Assembly: GCA_964036155.1 (NCBI GenBank)
Contig: OZ038423.1
Location: forward strand, 54,947,249 to 55,011,248
DNA from: Diploscapter coronatus
Lineage: Eukaryota > Nematoda > Chromadorea > Rhabditida > Rhabditidae
Reading direction: 5' to 3'
DNA: 64,000 nucleotides
Part shown: positions 35,701-47,201 of the stretch, in pieces
Layout: every line of letters starts with the position of its first letter
Position numbering within the stretch: position 1 is the first letter of the stretch
Notes under the pieces: model-generated
Told to the model about the DNA's origin: nothing
The model's database searches: none
What the model saw: only the letters and a program-made list of their open reading frames with translations
Translations under genes and position numbers: made by a program

Positions 35701-38700
35701 CGCTGTTGTTGGCCCTTGCATTCATAATTCACTCCGCCTTGCATCTCTGCAGATTATAAGTGGACATTTAAATTTGATAAAATACCATTTGCAAACATTT
35801 ATAATTAGATTAGGGGGAGTATGCTTACATTAGAAATTCTACAACAATAGTATCCGATTTCATCATTTCATTTCACAATATTTGCTGTCTGGAAGAATCT
35901 AGTTATGAGAGAGCAATGATGCATAATCTTTATGCCCCTGCACAATAGAAGAGGTCGAAACTACTGTAATAGTGGAATTTTAACTACAAATATAACTAAA
36001 ATAAGGGATGATAATCAAATATTGCATTTTACTAGTCTCAAAGCTACTAATTTTTCCTGTGGCTTGGATTAAATCAAATGTGTTTTATTTTTTTCCAAAG
36101 GTTGGAATCGATATTAAAATTGTCAAAAATGAGGTCTAAAACGCCTTAATCATATCTAATGATGAATTTACCCAACTCATTACGACCACTTCTAATGTTT
36201 CTTTCATCCATACTGGAACTCTCTTAACCTATGAAATCATAAGTCTGAATATAAATTGATGTCGAGAAAACCAGTGATATTTTAAATTTCGTTTCTCATT
36301 CAAAAAGTTAGAATTCTTATAGTTTCTAAGCTTCCGAATTCCTAATCCGATGTCGACTTTCAGCAAATTCTGAATTTCAATTCAGAAAGTACCTAACTAA
36401 AATCGAAATCAAGTTAAAAAGCGCTGACTGTATACCCTGACCTGAGAATTTGGCACCAAATCATCTAGGTTTAGCTTCAAAAAACAACATGTTAAAGCAT
36501 ATTTGAAAGGAAAAACTCCTAGCTATGAGAATAATGTGTATCTAACTTGAGAGGATATCGAATAAAGTACTTTCTATTAAAATTAACTTAAAGCTATTGC
36601 AAGTCTTCTAAAAATAAGAATTATCTAATATCTAGTCTAGAAAACTAACCTATAAAAATATTAATTTTACATGTATGAGCTGAGTTTTCACGATATAGAA
36701 TATCTTTTCCAAACCCAAAATAGACCAGTATGTATTGGTCATTTAGCAGCTGATAGATATTTCAAATATATTTAGATCGGAAAACACGTTACACAATTGG
36801 GAGATATCATCACATTAATTAATGAGACGAATATGATTGAGCAAATCACAATTAGAATGGTGGGTATTTTTAGACAAATTTAATCTAAAATATCTATTTA
36901 TAAAAAGGTGTTTTGAGTCATTTCGGCTGATTTCTGCTCGCCATAAATCTTCATGAATAGACGCGATTTTGGGTCATCTAATTCATTATTGAGCAATTAT
37001 AAATGAATAACTTAAGATTTGAGTTATGATGTTTAGGAATTAGAAAAGAACTAATATTTGGGAAGGCTCCAAATATAGAATGATGCAAACTGCAGCGAAA
37101 GAATCAGCAATTTTCTCTTTATTCGAGTCACTTAGAAGTCATCTGAGGAGTTTTTCAGTTGTGAATAACGGGAAACTCCCACTGACTTAGCGACGAAATA
37201 AATTATATTGGATTCAATTTGATGGACGAGCTAGTGTTAATTAGACTGAATAAGCTGAATAAGTAAGGCAAATGTAAAGATGTAAGGTGTAAGTAAATGA
37301 AGGCGAAGGGGCTAAAGGAATGCCTGAAGACACGCGATATCGGCCATGTCATGTCGCTCCTTAGAAAAAGGGATTTTCCCTGCATCACAGTCTCGTTGCG
37401 CAGCTCATCCAGCACATTATGCAATCATTTTCTCTGCACTATCTCGTTCGGCAAGTTTTATGACAAATTTCGCGTTCAAATTACGCATCATCATCTCTTC
37501 CATTCTCCCAAATTTATGCAGCGACTACATATTGAAGGACGGGTTACTGTAATCACAATAGTGCTAAAACTTAAAGAAGGTATATATTGACATCGCAAAT
37601 AGAACACAAAATTTGAAGAGTGTATACTCAGAAGATTAAACTTAGCAAAAACGAAAATGTAATTTTCAATAATTAAAATGATGATCAAATATAATGCAAC
37701 GTAATTAAAATTCCAAATTAATGTTATGAAAAATAATTTTTTTTCACTTTATTTAATGCAATATGAAGAATAAAAGAAACTAATTCTTCATAATTCAAAT
37801 TTCAATCAAAGACTCTTAATTTCGCTTGCGCAATGAAAAAACTATCTTCGAACTAAATATAATGAGAAACAATTTAACCCGATGTGAACGAGTAAATACG
37901 CAACGAAAAATGCGGAAACAATCGAGGAAATTGACGAAAGAGGAGTGCACACAAATGGGAAGTAATAAAAGAAGCATAAAATAAAGGAAGCTAAATTTAC
38001 ACACTCAGAGTAGGCATGGGTTGAAGACTTTTCGAAGAGAGCAGAATAAAAATCGTTATTATTATTTATAAGAAAAGAGGTAAGTAACGCCAGTATGAAT
38101 TACTCAAACAAAAGTGACAACGATATTATCAAAACGATTACTTCCAAATCGGAAGATAAAAATTCGATCCGTCACTTGATTTTTAATCTAAAGATATCTC
38201 AGACGAAACAAACAATATCCTATTCACTAAAATGTCACTATTTGGAATTCAATTGGACATTTTATGGCAAAGGTAATTAAACTTATTTCAGCGATCAGCC
38301 GAAGGCTGGCATTAAACTGAGAAGCGAGCATACGCGAGATAAAATTTCTAACAAAAGGATAAGCGCACTTATACTCAGTGGGTTCTGAAAATTATATTGG
38401 TGAAAGTCTCCACTCGAAAGAAAGACTTGACTCGGAAGATGTCTTTGCCTAATTTTTGAGATTTTGAAATGATGCTGAGTGAAGAAGTGGAAGAAAATCA
38501 GATGAATCTTGTGATGGAGTGGGAGGAGACGGAAAGGGAAAAATGACGGAATATGATTTGGTAGTAAACAGAATAAACAGATTAGGTCTGGAGAAGAAGA
38601 TATAGCAAAAGAGCGCAGAATATGACAATCGGCCTCATCTCGGACTCCTTCATTCCACATCGTTTCACTTCCCCATAGACATGGACGAGAGCCGCAAAAT

Positions 38701-38798
38701 TTCAACACATTTCGAATCGAAAATGATAACTTTCCTTTAAAAAAATTTAGATAATTTTATGCAAAATACAAATTTTGCACTCATGGATAGCGGCAAGG

Positions 38799-38980
38799 CT
38801 GTACGGAATATTCCGAAGAAAGATTTTCACTGCCTCTCTGCTCCACGTTCCTCTTTCTTTTTTCTTTGCGCTCCGTTCTGGAAATTTTCGGAACGAAGTG
38901 CAGAGAAAGCAGAAGGAAGAGAGAAAAGAAGTATGTGGAGTAGAGAGGCAGAAAAAATATTTTTGGAATTTTCGTACAAC
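38799..38980. repeat. 182-bp long hairpin
   Basis: Two arms of about 85 bp meet at the palindromic centre GTTCTGGAAATTTTCGGAAC. The outer ends carry GTACGGAAT and ATTTTCGTAC, and inner blocks such as CTGCCTCTCT(G/A)CTCCAC are shared. Nearly loop-free, typical of a fold-back element; no ORF. Confidence 0.65.
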
Positions 38981-39744
38981 ACTGATGGATAGGGACTTCA
39001 AATCCACCCCTTGCATGTTGCTTTGATTTAAAAAATGAGCATTTGAAACCTCAAAATGGGAAGCAAGCACCCTTTAAAGTACTGTGCATAATGCATAGCA
39101 GAAGGATAGAAATAGTTCGAACAAAATAGAAATATTTACGTAGGAAATGGGAAACATCAGAAATTTGATTTGCAAACGAGTTTTCCGGTAAACTCCTTCG
39201 CATTTCGGAACGCTGCATAGCAATCAGAAGACTAGATGAAAATAAAAATGTGAAAAGAACACAATAGCAAATCCACGTCATGTTTGGCGGAAACTTCATT
39301 CAAAATATTTTGTTTTTTGCCTTTTCTCTTCCTTTTCCCTCGAATCGGTTCTAATTTTGAACTCCTTCCAGATCGCAGCATTGAATTAGCTCTTTTCGGT
39401 TGTGCAGGCGGTGGGCGAAGCAACTTCCGTCAAAATTGATGACAGACTAAAGACTGAATCTGAATAAGACCAAACTATTACACGGCCTTATGAACTCGTC
39501 ATTTTCTTATCAAAGTAATAATTCTTCAAATTTAACAGTGTTTCTTCTAATTATGTTTATTTCCATTTTTGGGAGAGAGAGATTCAGACTGTTTTGGGTC
39601 ATTCTCAGAGCACTGAAGGATCATGTATACGTGAGAGAAGAGAGAAAGGGGGAGTGACGGTCGTTGTGGCAGATGATCTTCGTGGTTGTGTGAAGGCATT
39701 TTGGCACATTGCAGTTGATCAACCGGATCGAAATTGGCGCATTT

Positions 39745-40077
39745 TCATGAGAAAGTCTTTTTGACGACCTCTTTCAGTTCTTCGACAGCTGTGGTTAAAG
39801 TTTGGATGTTTGCAGTCAAGGTGGCGTTTTGCATCCGTAACTCCCTGATTTCGGACAGCATAGCCTATAAAATGTAAAATTAATTTATAATTGACGTCAA
39901 TAAATTTGTCGGGAAGTTTACCCGAATATCGATTTCGCCACTCCCGAAGTTTAGACCTAAATCGATGCCATCATTCTCCCAGCTATGGAATACAAGAGTT
40001 TTTTTTTAGGTAACTTACGTTCTGAGTCACCGTCTGCCACGAGAAGAGACCTATCAATGTCGCCTTAACGTTAGCCT
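39745..40077 (-). CDS. possible C-terminal exons of a coiled-coil protein
   Basis: Exon 40019-40077 (open frame ending TVTQN, donor GTAAGT) joins in phase 0 to exon 39745-39864, which encodes a heptad-like coil (MLSEIRELRMQNATLTANI, then AVEELKEVVKK) and a stop. A third open segment between them, about 39,920-39,980, is bounded by TCCATAG and GTAAAC. It encodes WENDGIDLGLNFGSGEIDIR but only in a phase incompatible with the upstream exon, so it may be an alternative exon, a different gene model or chance. No start exon was found. The family is unrecognised. Confidence 0.3.
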
Positions 40078-40158
40078 ACAGAGACTGCTAAATGTAAAAG
40101 TGTTTAGGCAAAGACAACAAGAGGTCATGTATTCCTAATAAAATGGGTCTTTCAGCAT

Positions 40159-40270
40159 GGTTTCAAAGAGTGCGGGCCAAGTCCCCCCACCTCATCCAGC
40201 TTTTTTCTCTAACGCCATACTATTTTCACGAAAAGAGTGGAGGGGCTTGACCCGCACCCGATTTCAAACA
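40159..40270. repeat. fold-back element, about 110 bp
   Basis: Arms share GTTT(C/G)AAA and GTGCGGG(C/T)CAAG(T/C)CCC in inverted orientation around a loop of about 45 nt. GC-rich ends in an AT-rich region. Confidence 0.55.
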
Positions 40271-41577
40271 CACCTTCCAATCTGTACTTGTACTTGAAAA
40301 TGACGAAAAAGGATAAAACTTCAAACTTGAAGGAATATTCATGAATATCAGTAAATTCACGTGACATACCATCCTCAATACTTTTTGAGACTTCGGAGAT
40401 CGGCCTGTTTTTGAACGAGAAATGAGAAAAATGAGCCTTTCACTTTTCTAAATTTCTCGATAGCGTATTCCAATTTGATCAAAATTTCCTTTTAATCGCT
40501 GTTTTTCTCTTCATTTCCCACTTTCTCTCATCGAAAACATCCAGAAGATTCTTTTAGATATGCTAATTTTAATTTTCATGCTCAATGCCTAATAAAGATT
40601 GAAGTCTTCCTCAACTCTTCCTCATAGAAATTGAAGTCAAAGGTTTTGCATCTGATGAACTTATTTGAAAGTTCTAAATCCTTTGTTTCGCCTGATGATA
40701 TTATCACGTAAAAATTTCGATTACTTTGACGAAAGATTTAAAAAATCTCAATATATAGAATTTAGTAAGCTTGAGGATAAAATCAAATGCCACATTTCAA
40801 TGTTTTCATTCGCCAATGGTTTACCCTCTTTCATTCATTCACATTATAAACAGCCGGCGATAGTACCATAGAAAGCTTCGATCACTTACATGACTTTCTT
40901 GTGGTAAATTGGATCGTTTGTTAAATGAAACTTACTCCAATAAAAAAAATTAAATATAAATTGGTTAAGATTCGTCTTTAATTTGACCGTTTATTGTAAA
41001 CAATTTGAAAAATTTCGCAAACGTTCTTATCAGTGCCTTGAAGAAATTATGCTCATGATACTTCCAAAGATTCGCCAATCATAGTAACCGATGAAGCAAA
41101 TGTATGATGAAAACGTATTGATAGGGAATAACTTAGACCTTAATCAGCTAGTCTTAAAATTATAGAAAAAGAAACTGCTATAAAACTACTTTATGACTGT
41201 ATAACATTTCTCATGAATATAAATGATAGAACTATTGAATACTGATATGGTAAAATTAGTGTCATAAAGTTGAATAGAGGATTACTTATCAGTTTTGAAA
41301 AATTCCATATAAATTGGGACGAAACTAACTGATTAATCATAGCCGTCTTCGTTTCTCCGGAGATCCATTTCGTATTTATTTCACTTTTACATTATTCGTT
41401 TTATCCATACTTATCAACATAGAATTTTTCGGCAACATCGGAAAAGCGCCATCTATATTTCGAAAAAAAAAAACAGGCTACTAGTGTACTTTGTAAGGTT
41501 TAAAATCGTACAAGGTATACTAAGAGCCTTTTTTTCGAAATTCAAGCGGCGCTTTTTAGTAATAACCAAAGATGGTA

Positions 41578-41905
41578 GTTTTATCGCTGATAGTAAAAAT
41601 CCTTCCACAACATTTGAAATTCGATTTACTCTATCATCATCTACGTATCATAATGCCAAGTATATAAAATCATTTTACATCTTTTTTCTAAATATCAACT
41701 CGTTGCTTCAAAATTACTGCTTATTATCGTCACTTTGTTGAATGTCATTTGCGAAGTTGGTAGGGTTGGTTAATACATTAGTTATATTTTCAGATCAAAA
41801 TACTCGGAAGCAATCAAATAGCAGAAAGGAAATTTTATCCTATCGTAGGAGAATACTCTTTTATTCACGAAAATTAAATTAAATTGTAGTACTTATAGAA
41901 AGGTT
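41578..41905 (+). pseudogene. inverted, decayed copy of the Kelch gene 5' end
   Basis: Matches the reverse complement of about 46,795-47,095 along its length: the upstream region, a TATA-like TATATAAA (41,661-41,668), exon 1, intron 1, exon 2 (41,794-41,844, exactly 51 nt as in the Kelch gene) and intron 2. In the copy the start codon is ATT (41,723-41,725) and exon 3 has an in-frame TAG at its third codon, so it cannot encode the same protein. Splice sites TTTTCAG and GTAGGA are kept. It lies beyond the 3' end of the functional gene in opposite orientation. Confidence 0.75.
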
Positions 41906-42057
41906 ATTGTGTTGATGAAATGATAAAAATAATGTCAAAGATACTTTACAAGTTCAGAAACTTGATTTCTAACGAAATTATCACATTTCGATGAATTAAT
42001 TTATTATTTAAACGATTTAATAATATTACTAGTGAGATCGAATTCTGATATTGTAAT

Positions 42058-42141
42058 CAGAGGTGAACGGAATTCCGATTCCGAAAAAAAATCAGAAAAG
42101 GTTTCGGATTGTTTTTTTAATTAGAATTCCGTCCACCCCTG
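42058..42141. mobile_element. hAT-type MITE, 84 bp
   Basis: Inverted repeats CAGAGGTGAACGGAATTC and CAGGGGTGGACGGAATTC, with a perfect 8-bp duplication ATTGTAAT (42,050-42,057 and 42,142-42,149). Confidence 0.85.
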
Positions 42142-42610
42142 ATTGTAATTATCTATCATCAACCCAATCATTCACCCTTTCAACCTAACGCGAGGGAAGA
42201 ATAACGAAAAAAAAACTGCTAACATGGCATAAAGAGCACTAACACTAGTGACACTAGTCTGTTAATAACACTAGTATTCAAAAATGTAGGGTGGGAGTCT
42301 GGAGACTGGATTGGGTAACGTAATGTTTATTTGAACTTTTTCATGTTCAGCATAGTTTATTAACTTATTATATAGAAAAAGAAAAGCTACTATTCGTCCC
42401 ATCCCCACTTTTTCGTTTTGACAAACTAGTATCATTTACAGACTAATGTAATTTACAGAAAATGGAAACTAGTGTGTCGCTAGTGTTAGTACCCTTTACA
42501 GGAAGCCGCTAAAATTACGACATAAAAGATCAGTTTGATTTTTTTCTGATGTATTATGATAATAACTGCTAAGTTTAAGAGTAATAGTAGTTTACAGATT
42601 AAATAACAAA
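42142..42610. other. spacer downstream of Kelch gene
   Basis: About 470 nt containing several copies of ACACTAGT/ACTAGTAT-like words at 42,240-42,280 and 42,425-42,490. No ORF or RNA gene is recognised. Confidence 0.3.
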
Positions 42611-45600
42611 TCATGCAGAGACAGCAGATAAAATAGGTAGAGTCATCCCGTCAGCGCCGTATTCCTCCCTCGATGCCTTTCGCTGCTCCTCCAGGTACCA
42701 GTCGTGTGATGCAGGAATGAATCGCAGGTCGAGATGTTCGTTCGGATCCCACTCACGATTCTGCTTCCAATGCTCCAGTCGGCGGTTGATCTCCTTGACA
42801 AATTCCGATTGCAGTAGATCGACCATTTTCGCGTCTAGCTCTTGATTTTTCAGCTGAGATACAATCTCATCTTGCAAGAACTGCAGACTTGATCGGACAC
42901 GGCAGAAGTCCGCGACGCTCTCCATACCGAGATTTTCGAACGTGCCCTTGAGGTTGCTCTCGAAACGCAGTATGGAGATGATCAGATTCTTCACAAGCTC
43001 CTCCTTTTCGAGAAGGGTGAATTGGCCGATGACGATAAACGAGTGCTCCCGACAGCCAACGCAGAAGAAGAAGACGCAATCGAGAAGGTGCTTTGCCAGG
43101 TCATGAGGAAGGGGGGACGAAGTGGCGCATTTAGAAAGCGACGTCAAGACAGCAGATTTCATCGAAGTAAAGTCCGAGGGCTGCATGGGCCTGAAACTAT
43201 ATGTATATAGATCGAATAAATTATCATTGAATCCGCGAGCCGTTATAAAAGGCCGCAGCCCTTTAAGTCGAAATAGCGTATCTATTTTAAGGGGCATTCC
43301 ACGTAAGACCCGAACAAGTGATTATATTTGGTAAAAGTTTCTTAAATACGAAGGAAAACTATATGGGTCCAGCTATACTAATTTCAATCTTCCGATTTTC
43401 GCGATTTTGCATCCAAAAGTTGGTATAAAGAGAATTTTTTTATTTGTTAACAAATTTTGGCGAATGATACCTCATTTTTCTTGTTACATAATAGAATTTC
43501 TAAAAATGTATTAATATCCAAGGTACAACCACTTGCTCGGCGCAGCAAGTGATCGAAATGTACAAATTTCATGTTTCTCACACGAATTTTTTTTTGTAGA
43601 AAATTGCCTATTCTAAGAAAAATCTCCATTTAGAAAAATTCTCCATTACTAACCGTATATTTTGAAGTTTCTTTGCATCTGATCCTTTTGGCTCTTTAGA
43701 TTCGCCTACTTCTGTTACGTCATAATCAGATGGACATGGGGAATTATTCTAAAATTCCATTAACTTCAAAAATGTAATAATTTTGCATCAAATATTTGCA
43801 GATTTTTTTCAATAATTGGGTAATTGGATAAGTAATTATTTCAAAACAACTAATACTTTTTGTCTGCTGCGCTTTATTCCCATTGCTGAACGTAAGCGTA
43901 GCATCTCTGGTCTCTGTCAGGTTCTTCTTCACTTGATCTATTAGCTCTTGCAATTTTTCGCTTTCATCGGCAGGAAGTTGTAGTCCCTAAAAAATTTGAG
44001 ATTATCATTGGGTAGGAAAAAATGCATTTTTCAATGAAAAGTTTTGTGCAGAATTTCGAGCGTGTAACGCGGAAATTGGCTTTGCTAATTATCGGGTAAA
44101 AATTTTATGACGATCAAAGGTATTCAATAATTTGATCGAAATAAATTTTTAGATTTTGTTAGAAAAGTTTTGAATGATAGAATTACATTGGAAATCTGAA
44201 TATTTACCGGGTATTGTTCGACTATGGCGGCGAGTGATTTCAGTTCATTGGCGATGTCGCATTTTTTGACGGGCTTCTGCAAAAAATTTTTAAATCTTTT
44301 ATTGTTAGTATGTGAAAATATCTATTATTTGCATAATAATAGCAAAATTAAGAAAGCTTGGAAAAGAGAATGGGCATATTCGAGGTTCTTGTTATTGATA
44401 TTCTTCATTGACATGCATCTTTTCATATCATTAACGAATAAAAAAATCCTACAAGATACTTCTCTTTATTAAACTAAAGTTACCGAGTCGCTTTCGTTAT
44501 TGTCGTTTGTGCTCGAAGAATTTACACTTCCTACTGTAGCCTCGCATGCATCCTGAAATGAATAAATTTCTAGTGTATTTTTGAAAGGTTAAAAGACGAA
44601 ACATTTCATTTGATTATAGTTATCTTATATTTTCGGATTTTTCCTTACCATTCAATCAAGTCAAGTAGGTTGAATCTGAGTGACATAGAAGATCAATTTT
44701 TGAAAATAATTGATGATTCATAAAATTTAATGGATTGATTATCATAATTTTCTATTGAACTTTGATGATACTCGAGGAAATGAGATAAAATGAGCCCTTG
44801 ATTTATTAATCAATTTGTAGATAAAATTTTAGCAAATTCTAGGGAAAAATAACGTTTATGAGCCAGGTTTTACGTAAATCTCAATAATTTAAGATTTTTG
44901 AGCAGAAACTATCGAGATAGATGCATAATCACTTTTTAGAATTGGATTGAAATTGTGTCAACGTCAATTCGTTAACACAAATTGTAAGACTGATAAAAAA
45001 TAACTTGAACGCCGTACCGCCGTTTCAATGTTCGAGCAGGAACCAATACACTCCGTGGCTCGTTCCGAACATTTTTTGATTTCCTGTAATATTTATGATT
45101 TTCTATGGAAAATATTTCGAATTTCATTTCCAATTCCTTTAAATTCATAAACTCATATTTGACTTTTTCTTATTACCCGAATACTGTTAAAATTCATTCT
45201 TTAGTTTTGGAGAACTAAACCTTGAGAAAAGAAATATACATAGAATTGTGCTTTGATGAAAGAGACAAAGCATTTACATCATTAAATCACAAAGTCTTAT
45301 TTCTTTTTGGCATGGATAAAAATACCCGGTCCATATCATTGTATATGAACTAATTCGTTATGTAAGTATATCAAACCTCAAGAGAGGACATCGGACCCAA
45401 TTGACTTTTCGTTTCGTCCTTTTGAAGAGTGCTTTGATCCGCTTGACTTTCGTTGTTTAGTAGCGCAATCTAAAAGTGCATTTTTATTTCAATCGGTTCA
45501 CCGCATATAGCTAGGCTGAAAGTGGTTAATTTTATCTCTGGTATCTAAACTTTTACACAAGCCTTATGCCGAATTATAACAGTATGGAATTCCCATATGC

Positions 45601-46961
45601 CAAATATGCAAAGGTTCACCGTTTTTACACTAATTTTGACGATAATTGTGCATACAAATAGTGAACTACATATATGCACTATGCTTTTTTTTTTAGAGAA
45701 TTTGATTTTTTTTCTCTCATCATCAAGGCTCACCTCTGTCAGATGGAATACAGCTTTCCATTCATTTAGAGTCGGATCGTATTCTTCGATCGCTGTGCAT
45801 AATCCAAAATAATCGCCTGATCTGCAATTATAAATTTTTAAATCGTTTTTGTGCATATTTTGCTTACCTCCCTCCGATTGCATATAATTTCCTGTTAGCG
45901 ACAATGAGCGAATGAAGATATCTTGCGTAATTCATATCAGCGATTCGAGAAATTCGACTGTCAGCTGGAGCTGAGGGGTCGAAACACAGACAGGATTTGA
46001 ATACATCATCATCATCACTAAATATATAATGATGCATTATTTATCATATAAAATTAACGACTAGTATCCTCCAGTTATGTAGATTTTCCCATTTAGCGAT
46101 GCAACTCCGAAATAATCTCGTCTTTCTGGAATCTCTCCAATTTCAATCCATTCCCATTCATCGTTTGACAATTGATATATCTTTTTACTTCCATAACCAT
46201 CAATAACTGAATATCCATAATTACAATAATGAATATGCTATAATGTGACCGTATAAAATTCCATTGCATGTTATTGTTGGAATATCATTAATTGGAAGAG
46301 GAAAAGCAGGTCCTGTTTGCCATTTTCCATCTATTAAAACCTGAATAAATTATTTCATGGAATTTCATTCGATCTTCTTACATCAACACGATTCGTGCCT
46401 AGATATGTTTTAGGATCCTGTCCACCCAAATAATACAATCTGTCTTTGAAATAAGCCACAGATGCATATGAACGCCATTCAGGAGGATCTGGTCCTGCAA
46501 AGAATGCAATCAAATTAAACCAATCCATTAGCTTTTGTAATGTTACCTCTAGTGATTTGTCGAGTATTCAGATCAAAAATTTCAAACTGTTCTTTAGAAG
46601 AATTAAACGCAAAAATCTAAAATTTACAAAGTTAGCAATGCCAAATAAAGTAATTTACTTTATCCGTTGTTGTTGCAACTTCACACGACCATGAATAGCT
46701 ATCAAATTTTGCAATCTGTTCGATAGAATTAGTATTAGAATCAAACAGGAATATTCTTCCTTGTTCAATTACGTCGACTTTATAATGTACTAAATACTAG
46801 AATTAATTTTCGTACATACAAGAAATATTTTCCTACGATAGAATAAAATTTTATCCCTGCTATTTGATTGCATCCAATTATTTCGATCTGAAAATATAAC
46901 TAATGTATCATCAACTAACCCTATCAACTTCGCAAATGACATTCGACAAAGCGACGATCAT
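42611..46961 (-). CDS. Kelch-repeat protein with novel C-terminal region
   Basis: Sixteen in-phase exons: 46920-46961, 46837-46887, 46659-46796, 46547-46616, 46382-46494, 46250-46340, 46062-46206, 45868-46017, 45734-45821, 45377-45469, 45018-45083, 44484-44552, 44208-44276, 43857-43986, 43654-43711, 42611-43190; 650 residues. Residues about 30-300 form Kelch blades: LYYLGGQD, GKIYITGGY, RKLYAIGGRSG with following EYDPTLNEW-type strands. There is no BTB or BACK domain in front. A Ser/Asn/Cys linker (ECIGSCSNIETA) and a short coil follow. The last 190 residues are helical with a Cys/Phe-rich stretch (LLDCVFFFCVGC), and end near the stop with YGADGMTLPILSAVSA. I do not recognise this C-terminal region. 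Kelch proteins are usually binding scaffolds; the role here is unknown. It lies directly downstream of a protein kinase. Confidence 0.82.
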
Positions 46962-47003
46962 AAGCGGTGATTTTGAATTAACGATTTAATATTAAAAAAA
47001 GGT

Positions 47004-47011
47004 CTTATATA
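47004..47011 (-). promoter_or_regulatory. TATA-like box of the Kelch gene
   Basis: Minus-strand TATATAAG lies about 43-50 nt before the Kelch ATG, and no usable AG acceptor lies between it and the ATG. The motif is kept (TATATAAA) in the inverted copy at 41.66 kb. This gene may therefore start by its own promoter without trans-splicing. Confidence 0.4.
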
Positions 47012-47195
47012 TTTGCCATTATTATATTACGTGGATGATAGAGTTCATAGAATTTCAAATGTTGTGGGAGGGTTTTTACTAGCAGCGGTAAAACTATTAA
47101 GATATGATGAATGTTTTTGAAAGACTAATTCATATAGGAGTAAAATTTCTCATCGAATTATAATAAAATGAAGTGGAAACCACATCGTAGTTTCT

Positions 47196-47201
47196 TTTAT
47201 T
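47196..47201 (-). terminator. poly(A) signal overlapping the kinase stop
   Basis: Minus-strand AATAAA begins inside the TAA stop (TTC TAATAAAAG). If used, the kinase mRNA has almost no 3'UTR. Confidence 0.4.

Larger units (their letters stand above)
27701..39744. other. 12 kb gene desert
   Basis: No ORF here has splice-compatible neighbours, a recognisable domain or convincing codon bias; the longest ORFs are low-complexity Ser/Phe/Pro translations of purine-rich strands. It holds a hAT-type MITE (29.4 kb), a G-rich tract (29.73-29.79 kb) and a large hairpin (38.8-39.0 kb). It lies upstream of the FLP gene, so it may hold its regulatory sequence, but I can point to no specific site. Confidence 0.45.

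Noticed and set aside
37200..37590. Overlapping ORFs on both strands near 37.3 kb
   Set aside because: No matching splice partners and no domain; both strands are open, which suggests chance.
43744..43953. Read-through of Kelch exon 43857-43986 to a stop near 43,744
   Set aside because: A donor (AAAA|GTATTA) joined to an acceptor at 43,712 restores the downstream frame shared with the final exon, so the extension is intronic.
46801..46836. Reading Kelch exon 2 through to GTATGT or GTACGA donors
   Set aside because: These leave introns of only 19-30 nt or the wrong phase; GTAGGA at 46,835-46,836 gives a 40-nt intron in phase.
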